DNA from: Paenibacillus sp. FSL H7-0331
GTDB lineage: Bacteria; Bacillota; Bacilli; Paenibacillales; NBRC-103111
Length of the DNA stretch: 64,000 nucleotides
NCBI RefSeq assembly: GCF_001956045.1
Contig: NZ_MRTH01000032.1
Span: 1-64,000 of the forward strand
Direction of reading: 5' to 3'
Shown: positions 35,600-43,310 of the stretch, piece after piece
Layout: each line of letters begins with the position of its first letter
Position numbering within the stretch: position 1 is the stretch's first letter
Translations under genes and position numbers: made by a program
Notes under the pieces: generated by a model
Told to the model about the DNA's origin: nothing
Databases searched by the model: none
The model's input: only the letters and a program-made list of their open reading frames with translations

Positions 35600-36379
35600 A
35601 TGGTGAGAATCATTAAATCTGAAATCACAAAATTAAAGCGTTATTCCATGGTATGGGTTGGATTTGCAGCAATGCTGCTTGTAGTGCTACTAACGCGATT
35701 CGAGGCCACTGCCAATAACGGAGTAACGTATACTTTTCAGGATTTTTCAAATGCGGCCATCTGGAACAGCTTTACCTTGATATTCCCCGCTACGATTACA
35801 TTAATAGCAGGTTATATCATCAACCGCGAGCAAACGGACGATACACTAAAAAACATTTTAACGATCCCTGTTACATTCCGCCGGCTGCTGGTCGGTAAAT
35901 TGATAACTGTAGGGATGCTGGCCATTTTATTTGGAGCCGTGAGCTTTGTTCTGACCCTTATTGTCTTTTTGATGAGTGGTTTTCCGGGGTTGAGTGCAGC
36001 GGTGATGGTACAATCCTTGTTCCAGATGATTGGAATGAATTTATGTATATATTTGGCGGTGTTGCCCATCATTGTTTTTACAAGCCGCAGCACCAACGGG
36101 TTTATGGCTGGCGTGGGCTTTGCCTTTTTCTATGGTTTTGTAGGGATTTTCGCTTCAGGGCACAACCTTACAAATGTTTACCCTATTGTAGCAGGACTTG
36201 GCATTATTAATTATCAGGAAGTAGGGGGCTCCACATACAATTTGCCATTGTGCTATCTGACAATGTTCCTTGTATTCCTAGTTTCAGTCGCTTTAATCGC
36301 GGTAATGGGGAATCGTATAAAAGAGCCTAAGGCAAAGAAGAGAACAGCCCGGCAGAAACATAAGGGAAGGGGCAGGTAA
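35600..36379 (+). CDS. ABC-2 type permease, second subunit
   Basis: A 259-aa six-helix protein (MVRIIKSEITKLKRYSMVWV) with the loop NREQTDDTLKNILTIPVTFR and a basic tail (KEPKAKKRTARQKHKGRGR). The ATG at 35600 has GAGGTGA six bases upstream; a GTG at 35591 is inside that site. Last gene of the operon. Confidence 0.88.
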   Translation: MVRIIKSEITKLKRYSMVWVGFAAMLLVVLLTRFEATANNGVTYTFQDFSNAAIWNSFTLIFPATITLIAGYIINREQTDDTLKNILTIPVTFRRLLVGKLITVGMLAILFGAVSFVLTLIVFLMSGFPGLSAAVMVQSLFQMIGMNLCIYLAVLPIIVFTSRSTNGFMAGVGFAFFYGFVGIFASGHNLTNVYPIVAGLGIINYQEVGGSTYNLPLCYLTMFLVFLVSVALIAVMGNRIKEPKAKKRTARQKHKGRGR

Positions 36380-36465
36380 CACCTGGAATCCCGTGCCTTG
36401 AAAGGAATTTTTTCGATTTCTGGGGCTTGGCCATGTGATATTTTAAAAGCGATTAGAGAGAAGTG

Positions 36466-36779
36466 ATGGCAATGACTATTATGAAACAACCTAAATACCA
36501 AAGCCTGGCGGCTCTGTTGATGTGTTTTGTAACACCGACTATTTTTATTATAAGAAAATTCATTCGCGCCACGCTGGAATCACCGTTAGCAGAAGCCCTT
36601 ATGGTTGTCTATGCGGCCTAGGCAATTGCAGGATTCTGCCTTTCTCTTTATGCAGTAAAAAACAGGAGAGCAAGAACCCTGTTTCCTACATCGCGTTGGT
36701 AATTCATTCAGTTTATGTCCTCATCATTCTTGCATCAGGTGTTCCCAGCATGTTGATGAATTTGGCTAAATTGATTTGA
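36466..36779 (+). pseudogene. small membrane protein with nonsense codon and frameshift
   Basis: The frame from ATG 36466 reads MAMTIMKQPKYQSLAALLMC, a helix, and ALMVVYAA before a TAG at 36619-36621. It then continues AIAGFCLSLYAVK, and after a one-base loss in an A-run gives KKQESKNPVSYIALVIHSVY to LMNLAKLI and stop at 36777. It is a roughly 105-aa protein with three or four helices. The C-terminal third lies inside a duplicated segment: the copy at 42839 encodes LALAILSAYVLIILAAGAPS to LMNLAKLI. Function unknown. Confidence 0.55.
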
Positions 36780-37163
36780 CGGGATGGACTTATAAACGTG
36801 CAAGGAGAGAGGAGGATAACAATAAAAACCAAGGCATTCAGTACACTGGCCCTCATAACCAGCTTGGTCCATGTCCGCTACCGATATTTCCAAATGGCAT
36901 TCTCGATCATCCCCTTAATAAAATGTAGTCAGACTTAAAGTCGGCCTCAAGCCAGCTTCAGTATCGTCAAGTATGTACTCGCTCCTCCCGGACTTAGAGA
37001 TGCCGCATTCTCCGACCACACCCGGATGTCAACCGTTTGCCCCGCGTTCAATTTAACCGGAACAGAGCCGGTCGACATTGAATGATTTGCCCCGCCTACT
37101 ACCCGGTCATCTATATATGCGTAAGCCCCCGCATCTCCATTAAGGTTGACCGACATTCTTGTG
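36691..37163. repeat. 473-bp segmental duplication, copy A
   Basis: This segment is nearly identical, in direct orientation, to 42839-43310. It covers the tail of a small membrane protein, a decayed signal-peptide-like frame behind GGAGAGAGGAGG (KTKAFSTLALITSLVH, with an ATA in place of a start), and the last 72 codons of the beta-helix/C1q-like protein gene on the minus strand. Similarity stops sharply at CATTCTTGTG (37163). Confidence 0.85.
36947..37163 (-). pseudogene. C-terminal fragment of the C1q-like domain protein
   Basis: RMSVNLNGDAGAYAYIDDRV to GGASTYLTILKLA matches the last 72 residues of the 603-aa protein at 43094-44905 with one or two substitutions (Tyr for Phe in GAYAY). It has no start of its own and was created by the duplication. 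Confidence 0.75.
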
Positions 37164-37200
37164 ATATCCATCCTCAGAGGTAGGAAAATATTTCTGTAGG

Positions 37201-38075
37201 ACCCGAGTTATTTTTCTGTCGTTTTCATAATCCAGATATTTCTTTTGGTCAATTTGGCGATTCCCTATTCGGTTTCCTATGATGGTCCTTCTAAAGCGGA
37301 GAAGTCCTTTTTCGGGATCCAGAAATTAGGATTTCCCGCCTCTTCTGAGGTATCCAGCACTAAGGACCAGTATGTATTTACAGCTACCAGGTTGATTAAC
37401 TTATCGCTTGTCTCCAATAACTTGTTGAGATCTATGGATAAAGATGCTGAAAGGCCGATTCTCCTCGTTAATTTCCAGGAATCCATGGTTAGCTGGGCTT
37501 TCAAGGAGAGCCTTGTTGTTGAGGAATCTTATTACTACGTTTTGACGAAGGACAATGAGGTCGTTTCAACTTCTAATCGTTCCGGTTCCCGACCTGTAAG
37601 CTGGTCGTCTGCTTTGATGTGATTGCTACGACAGGCTGGTTGTCCGCGGTATTCATTCCATATGATAATCTATTGAAAACGATGCCAAATATGTTCAGCT
37701 ACACGCTCTATTCCACCGTATTGATCCTTGTCTTATCCATTTTTCTTGCCTCTTTCTTTTCAAGCAAAATTACAATGCTCTTAAGAAACTGACGTGGGGG
37801 ATTAAACAGATTGGAGAAGGGACTTTTAATACGAGGATTGAAACTTACGGAACTAGCGAAATTAACCTAATTATTCATAAATTTAATCAGATGAACGATA
37901 AGATCCAAGTATTGTTCGAGGAAAATTACGAGACGTATTTGAAGGAGATGGAGGCTGAATTGAAGGCGTTGAATTTTCAATTCAACCCGCATTTTCTTTA
38001 TAACAGACTCAACATTATTAATTATTTGGCAATCGAAAATAAGCAGAGTCGTTCATGGACCCCCAAAATCAAGTA
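37201..38075 (+). pseudogene. YesM-type sensor kinase, truncated at both ends and frameshifted
   Basis: From 37245 the frame encodes an extracellular sensor-like part (KDQYVFTATRLINLSLVSNN). After a shift near 37622 comes GWLSAVFIPYDNLLKTMPNM and a membrane helix. After another near 37770 come HAMP (NALKKLTWGIKQIGEGTFNT) and the His_kinase start LKALNFQFNPHFLYNRLNII. The ATPase lobe is missing: the sequence ends at IENKQ and a terminator follows. The 5' end is cut by duplication copy A. Confidence 0.65.
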
Positions 38076-38080
38076 AAGTA

Positions 38081-38110
38081 AACCGCGAGCATAGCGGTTT
38101 TTATTTTTTT
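38081..38110 (+). terminator. rho-independent terminator
   Basis: AACCGC and GCGGTT form a six-pair stem with a seven-base loop, followed by TTTATTTTTTT. Confidence 0.7.
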
Positions 38111-38118
38111 GTGATGGA

Positions 38119-38150
38119 ATGAACCTTTTGAGCTGCTCGAGACTCTTAGT
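38119..38150 (+). promoter_or_regulatory. putative autoregulated ECF promoter
   Basis: TGAACCTTTT (38120-38129) resembles ECF -35 elements (GAAC core), and CGAGACTCTTAG (from 38138) may be the -10 region. It lies directly before the ECF sigma gene. Many ECF factors drive their own operon; this is inferred. Confidence 0.4.
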
Positions 38151-38165
38151 AATAGAGGTGAAGAC

Positions 38166-38711
38166 ATGGATGTAGTTAATGCAGTTAAGAAAGCCAAAAA
38201 GGGGGACAAGGAAGCCTTACTTCAATTGATATTAGCAGAAAAAGAAGCGTATTATCGGCTAGCTTTTTCCTACATGAGGAATGAAGCGGATGCCATGGAT
38301 GTCTTGGAGGAAATGATCGTGAGGCTTTATGAGCGGATCGGCCAATTGAAGAAAGAAGAGTCCTTTTACACCTGGAGCAAGACCATCCTGGTCAATCAAT
38401 GCAAACGCTCGTTGAAAAGAAACAATAAGGTAATCCCACTAGGAGACCCAGATGTGAATAAGGGGCACATCAGCTCTATCGGAATATCCGATTACCGCCA
38501 AGTGGAAGAGCAGATGGATCTGCAAGCGTTACTGACCCATCTAAACGCTGACCAACGCGAAGCCATTCAACTCAAATATTATCATGATCTGGATTATGGT
38601 TCGATTGCTGCGATGACCCGCGTTTCGACGGGAACGGTCAAATCAAGAATTTATCAAGGGCTTCAGAAACTGAGAGCGTTATACGGGAGGAATACAGATG
38701 AACAACATTGA
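38166..38711 (+). CDS. ECF-type RNA polymerase sigma factor
   Basis: A 181-aa sigma-70 family protein. Region 2 spans about 20-85 (YYRLAFSYMRNEADAMDVLE, then SFYTWSKTILVNQCKRSLKR), and region 4 about 115-170 (LNADQREAIQLKYYHDLDYG, then TGTVKSRIYQGLQKLRALYG). It overlaps the DUF4179 anti-sigma gene by fourteen bases. Family knowledge: such sigma factors respond to envelope stress when released from the membrane anti-sigma factor. Confidence 0.93.
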   Translation: MDVVNAVKKAKKGDKEALLQLILAEKEAYYRLAFSYMRNEADAMDVLEEMIVRLYERIGQLKKEESFYTWSKTILVNQCKRSLKRNNKVIPLGDPDVNKGHISSIGISDYRQVEEQMDLQALLTHLNADQREAIQLKYYHDLDYGSIAAMTRVSTGTVKSRIYQGLQKLRALYGRNTDEQH

Positions 38712-39657
38712 AGATCGGTTGTTGGAAGAGAAAGTGCGGTTAAGTGAACTATCCGCCCCAGAAGAGTTGGAAGCAAGATTAAGAAAGGCGTTAAACACCG
38801 CAGTCCCCAGAAGAAATGCGAAATGGAATGTAAAAAGAAGTTGGACAAGCGCGGCAGTCGTCCTTGCGGTTATGCTGTTCGCGGGTAATCAATACCATGC
38901 GTTAGCCTATTACGGCAAGATGCTGCTCGGCTTTGAAGAAGCCGTATACGACACTCTTAGCGAATTAGACAATCAGGGGAAGGGGCAGGCTCTTAACGAG
39001 CGGTTCCAACTTGAGGACGGAACTATGCTTACCATCAACGGCCTTATGTCGGATGAAAATCAATTTATCTTGTACTATACCTTGAGCAACCCGAATGGGC
39101 TTCGGAGTCGCGACGGTTTTGATCCTATTGGGATTAGAGGTTTTCAAACGGATTCCCAGAATATACTAGGTGGGGCAACATCTGGGCCAACCGGAGGGGT
39201 TACCGAGACCAAAGGATACGTGGCTTTCGATCCTGTCAGCCCGCTTGCCAAGAAATTAACGCTTTCGTATTGGTATAAGCTGCCGGAAAGCTATCAACTA
39301 CGGGAGGGGGAAATTACGTTCCCTTACCGGCCGGATGAAGCGATGCCTACCAAGATCAAACAATCCGTAAATGTTACCGTTAATGGCCAAACGATAACCA
39401 TCGGCACAATTACCGCAACTCCGACGATGACTTTGATTAAAGGCACACTTCAAGCGGAAAATGAACAACTGAATCAAACCGTTCTGAATGGAATGAATCT
39501 GATCGCCAATGGAGATTCGGTATCTTTATTCAGCAGCTCATGGCATCCCCAGACCGGAGCTTTTTCATTGGCGTATGATGCCCTCCCGGAAAATCTTCAA
39601 TCTTTACAGCTTATCCTAAAGAAAACGGGTGATACGGTGCAGATACCGGTTAAATAA
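38698..39657 (+). CDS. DUF4179 anti-sigma factor
   Basis: A 319-aa protein with a cytoplasmic N-terminus of about 45 residues, one membrane helix (about 48-68, SWTSAAVVLAVMLFAGN), and a DUF4179 outside domain followed by a DUF5643-like C-terminal domain. It overlaps the sigma gene, the classic arrangement for a sigma/anti-sigma pair; it should bind the sigma factor by its N-terminus. Confidence 0.88.
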   Translation: MNNIEDRLLEEKVRLSELSAPEELEARLRKALNTAVPRRNAKWNVKRSWTSAAVVLAVMLFAGNQYHALAYYGKMLLGFEEAVYDTLSELDNQGKGQALNERFQLEDGTMLTINGLMSDENQFILYYTLSNPNGLRSRDGFDPIGIRGFQTDSQNILGGATSGPTGGVTETKGYVAFDPVSPLAKKLTLSYWYKLPESYQLREGEITFPYRPDEAMPTKIKQSVNVTVNGQTITIGTITATPTMTLIKGTLQAENEQLNQTVLNGMNLIANGDSVSLFSSSWHPQTGAFSLAYDALPENLQSLQLILKKTGDTVQIPVK

Positions 39658-39742
39658 AAAATTCTTCGACTTAGTAGTTAGCGTGAAATTAAGATAAATT
39701 CAGGGAAAGCAGCTACACTTTTTTTTAGGTGAGATAAGCGAT

Positions 39743-39979
39743 ATGAATCCAGTGATTGGCTTGGCCGAGAGGGTCGAAACATTAAAGAAGCTTGTAACAT
39801 ATTTTTATCAAATTGCTTTTTATATACTTCAAAATGAGAATCTTGCCATTGAAGCTACGAGGACGGCGCTGATCGAGCTCAGTATGGATGATGAGTTTTT
39901 TAGCAAACCTCTAATTGTTCAGCAACAAATTTTGAAAAGAACCAGCATGAATACATCAATAGCGACAAAGCATAAATGA
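39743..39979 (+). CDS. small uncharacterised protein, 78 aa
   Basis: MNPVIGLAERVETLKKLVTY then FYQIAFYILQNENLAIEATR is a helical protein resembling sigma region 2-like small proteins I recall from Paenibacillus (PVxxLAExVExLKK...YxIxYYILQ). AGGTGAG lies before the ATG. It follows the sigma/anti-sigma pair by 85 bases and may be linked to it. Function unknown. Confidence 0.65.
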   Translation: MNPVIGLAERVETLKKLVTYFYQIAFYILQNENLAIEATRTALIELSMDDEFFSKPLIVQQQILKRTSMNTSIATKHK

Positions 39980-40062
39980 TTTACTTGGGCATTTACGGCA
40001 GCAGGAAGTAAGCGAGGCGAACTTTGCTCAGGTAGGCACCAAGAGCATAGCCAAGCAAAAAA

Positions 40063-40098
40063 TACAACACCTACCGAAGATGCGGAATAGGTGTTGTA
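40063..40098 (-). terminator. terminator for the hydrolase pseudogene
   Basis: TACAACACCTA and TAGGTGTTGTA form an eleven-pair stem with a fourteen-base loop. On the minus strand TTTTTT follows. It lies about 190 bases after the hydrolase stop. The rest of 39980-40290 shows no gene. Confidence 0.55.
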
Positions 40099-40290
40099 CC
40101 TTCGGACATTCATCATTTAACTACATCATATCTCCAACTTACATTATTTATCAGAAACATTGAATTCATTTTCAGTGAGTTTAATAGACCGTTTAAGAAT
40201 AAACAAACAGGTAAAGGAATTACTATACGGGTAGACTAATTTTATTTATAAGTGTAATTAACCGTGTTATCACTGGGCGGTTTAAACGGA

Positions 40291-41319
40291 CTAACGTCCC
40301 GGCAATAAACCGAGTATCGTATCAACCACCAGCTCCGGCTGGTCATGAATGACCATATGGCCGCTTTTTTCGGCAACGATTAAATGGCTGTCGGTTGAAA
40401 TATCGAGCATTTTTTGCTGTCCGGACTGCCAAATCTCCTCGATCTTCCGTCCGCCTGCTACCGAAATTCCCGCTTGGGCGTAATCCTGCGTAACGCCTCG
40501 CGCAATAATTCGTACTGGCAACGAGCCTAAACTTTGTCTGCGAATGGCATCTTCGGTGGAATAAGCAAATCTTGCCTCTTCTTCCTTCGCATTAAAGTAG
40601 CTTGGGGTAGCAATTTGGGGTAGCAATGATATTGATAAATTGCCCTCTGTCTTCCTCCGCTACCAAGCCCTTCAGTAAATCGTTCTGGAGCAGACGCAAG
40701 ATTCCCGAATGCTTGAGTAGTTTGAGGGTGGATGCAGGCGGATTTCCAGCGAATTTCTCCTCCTCCAGAATCGTTTTGGTATCTTGAGCTTCATTCTCAG
40801 GTCTGGCATCCACAAGCACTAGACCCATAACCTCATCCCGGTAGGTTTGGGCGAATAGCCGGGCATACATTCCACCCAAAGAGTGGCCGACCATAAGGTA
40901 AGGCCCTTGTATGCCTTCCTTTTTCAATGCTGTATAAAGTTCGCGGACAATGTTTTCTCCGGTACGTTCGCTGCTCGCCATCTCGCTCCATGCATATCCG
41001 GCCCGGTCGTAAGTGACAACGGTAGCGTATGGGGCGAGATCGGTTGGGATATCGCGCCAGGACAAGCTTGTTTCTCCGCTTCCCGATTCGAGAACAATCG
41101 TGGGGGAGCCGCCTCCGGATTTTACGAGATGAAGTTCATATCCGCCCGCATCCACCAGTTTGCCAGGTGGAGGGTAATCCCTCGCCCCTTGATTGGAAGC
41201 GATGGCTTCATAAGCGAAACCAGAGCCGATGGCAATGGTCATGCTAGCTAATGCGATCAAAGATCATATTTCAGCTTTCTTCATTTAGCCTTCTTCTTTC
41301 GCTTTTCGGTTGTGTTCAT
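40291..41319 (-). pseudogene. alpha/beta hydrolase with three lesions
   Basis: The repaired reading is an N-terminally anchored alpha/beta hydrolase. MNTTEKRKKKAK then TGA (41281-41283), a one-base shift, and LIALASMTIAIGSGFAYEAI form the membrane anchor. TIVLESGSGETSLSW, VVTYDRAGYAWS and MVGHSLGGMYARLFA follow, with the nucleophile Ser in GHSLGG. A 13-bp tandem duplication at 40602-40627 shifts the frame in INIIATPSYFNAKEEEA; the last part carries the likely catalytic His (LIVAEKSGHMVIHDQPELVV). GAGAGGA precedes the ATG at 41319. It is divergent from a TetR gene with a shared operator and was probably its target. Confidence 0.75.
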
Positions 41320-41351
41320 GTAGAGTTCCTCTCTCGCTTGCATTTATTTAG

Positions 41352-41387
41352 TACAACGTATTATAAAAATCATTTTAGCACGTTGTA
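41352..41387. promoter_or_regulatory. TetR operator between hydrolase and regulator
   Basis: TACAACGT (41352-41359) and ACGTTGTA (41380-41387) form an inverted repeat, with TAAAA/TTTTA extending it inward. It lies 30 bases before the TetR start. A related AGCAC-TGTATTA pattern is found before the paralogous TetR at 53382. Confidence 0.6.
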
Positions 41388-41417
41388 TTAAAAAAGAAAA
41401 GAACATATAATATAACC

Positions 41418-42020
41418 ATGCCTAAAATCGTGAACCATGATACTCAAAGACGTATAGTCGCAGAAGCTGCATTAAGGGTGATCCGGCAATCGGGCCTGGA
41501 GCAGGCCACCGTGCGCAGAATTGCTGAAGAGGCAGGATTGTCCCCCGGTTCCATGCGCCACTATTTCTCTACGCAGGTGGAGCTGTTTTCCTTTTGTATG
41601 AATTTGTTTATCGAACGAGTCGAGAAAAGGCTGGAAGCTTTCGAGTTTGAAGGGCCTTTGCTGTGGGATTTAAAGCGGCTGTTGCTGCAGTTTTTGCCCG
41701 TCGATGACGAGAGAACTTTAGAAATGGAGGTATGGTTTGCCTTTCATTCAAAAACACTGATCTATACGGAATTGCGAAGGATAGGCTCGACTGTTCAGGA
41801 TGGATTATATAAAGCTTCGCGTTTCGTTGTGGAGGAGCTTATCAAGAATAAGTTGTCCAGACCCGGCATGGACATCGAGCTGGAGACGGAGAAACTGTAC
41901 GCGCTCATCGACGGATTAGCTGTGCACAGACTTATGCAACCGAAACGGCTATCAGTTGAAAGGCTGGAATACATCGTTGAATCTCATTTGACCGCGTTAT
42001 GTACCTTTACGGAAAAGTAA
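41418..42020 (+). CDS. TetR-family transcriptional regulator
   Basis: A 200-aa repressor. The helix-turn-helix lies at about 12-55 (RIVAEAALRVIRQSGLEQAT, then IAEEAGLSPGSMRHYFSTQV). The ligand domain includes FLPVDDERTLEMEVWFAFHS, closely related to the TetR at 53382 and the remnant at 17856. It belongs to the group with a TetR_C_6-like (BetI-type) C-terminal domain. It is divergent from the dead hydrolase and probably controls both genes. No ribosome binding site of note is seen (AAAGAAAAGAAC). Confidence 0.9.
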   Translation: MPKIVNHDTQRRIVAEAALRVIRQSGLEQATVRRIAEEAGLSPGSMRHYFSTQVELFSFCMNLFIERVEKRLEAFEFEGPLLWDLKRLLLQFLPVDDERTLEMEVWFAFHSKTLIYTELRRIGSTVQDGLYKASRFVVEELIKNKLSRPGMDIELETEKLYALIDGLAVHRLMQPKRLSVERLEYIVESHLTALCTFTEK

Positions 42021-42374
42021 ATTAAGCGAATAGCCCAGACGGTGGATATAGGATACTGGACTGTATACTGTATCGCCTTCCCCTGACTGATGCTGAAACT
42101 AGCTATGGAACCGCGATAAGGCTCGCTGCAGATGCTTCATGACGTTCAGTTCTTGAAAAGCAACCTTTAATTCTTTTGGTAGTTGGCTCGTCACTCTCAC
42201 TTTACCAAACGAAGCGGTGTTTTTCTATTTTGCAAGAGGCCTATTTGATCGCTAGGGAATCCAGTAGCTACAAAGATTCAAGTCGATTTTTGCTCTTCGA
42301 TAGTTGAGTAACTAATATGAATATTTAAAATGGTAATACGTACGAATCATTATATTATAAGTTGGAGGTTCGAG
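42021..42374. other. gene-free stretch
   Basis: No gene is visible. A minus-strand frame (VRVTSQLPKELKVAFQELNV then KHLQRALSRFH, about 42100-42200) reads like a protein fragment but has no context. GTTGGAGG near the end is the ribosome binding site of the next gene. Confidence 0.35.
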
Positions 42375-42569
42375 ATGAGAAACGAAATAAAATGCCCTGA
42401 ATGTGGTGGATTTAGTTATGGCAAAGGTAGACCCAACGGCGATGGCAGAATATATCCCATTAAAAAATTCTTCACCATGGGATCAGAAATTATTTATGTT
42501 ATTTGTACTAAGTGTGGATTTATTGTCAAGAGCTTTGTCATTGATCCTGAAAAATTCGAAGAGAATTAA
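42375..42569 (+). CDS. small zinc-ribbon protein, 64 aa
   Basis: MRNEIKCPECGGFSYGKGRP begins a protein with two Cys pairs (CPEC near residue 7 and CTKC near 46), a classic zinc ribbon. GGAGGTTC precedes the ATG. It is a single domain without a partner; nucleic-acid or protein binding is possible, but no specific function can be assigned. Confidence 0.65.
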   Translation: MRNEIKCPECGGFSYGKGRPNGDGRIYPIKKFFTMGSEIIYVICTKCGFIVKSFVIDPEKFEEN

Positions 42570-42668
42570 CTACCTGACCTCTGGAATAACCACTAAATGG
42601 TAGAAAAAGAGCCGCTAAATCGGTAAAATGTTTGTACTCCTACAAACTCCCGAAATGTGGCGACTCCA

Positions 42669-42830
42669 TGAAAAAGTCCACTACGATCTTGTCTAATCCT
42701 CAATCCATTTTGACCCCAGAAGATGTCGAATTGGTTGTAGCTTTCGCAGGTATAAATCCAAGTGTGTTCTCAATTGGTAAGTTTACCGCCATTGGAACCG
42801 GATTACGAAGCATGGGTCCACTCTCTTATC
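42669..42830 (+). mobile_element. IS110-family C-terminal fragment
   Basis: TPEDVELVVAFAGINPSVFS then IGKFTAIGTGLRS matches the KxLVAFAGIDPSVFxSGKF block of IS110 transposases (same block as VKKLVAFAGIDLSVY in the copy at 14812). Only this short part remains; it runs directly into duplication copy B. Confidence 0.6.
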
Positions 42831-42838
42831 CACTTATC

Positions 42839-43310
42839 TCGCGTTGGCAATTCTTTCAGCATATGTTCTCATCATTCTTGCAGCAGGGGCTCCCAGCATC
42901 TTGATGAATTTGGCTAAATTGATTTGACGGGATGGACTTAAACGTGAAAGGAGAGAGGAGGATAACGATAAAAACCAAGGCATTCAGTACACTTGCCCTC
43001 ATAACCAGCTTGGTCCATGTCGGCTACTGGTATTTCCAAATGGCATTTTCGAGCATCCTCCTTAATTAAATGTAGTCAGACTTAAAATCGACCTCAAGCC
43101 AGCTTCAGTATCGTCAAGTATGTACTCGCTCCTCCCGGACTTAGAGATGCCGCATTCTCCGACCACACCCGAATGTCGACCGTTTGCCCCGCGTTCAATT
43201 TAACCGGAACAGAACCGGTCGACATTGAATGATTTGCCCCGCCTACTACCCGGTCATCTATATATGCGAAAGCCCCCGCATCTCCATTAAGGTTGACCGA
43301 CATTCTTGTG
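42839..43310. repeat. 472-bp segmental duplication, copy B
   Basis: Direct repeat of 36691-37163. This copy contains the native C-terminus of the C1q-like domain gene, so it is the probable source. It also has the tail of the small membrane protein (LALAILSAYVLIILAAGAPS) fused after an IS110 fragment. Confidence 0.85.
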
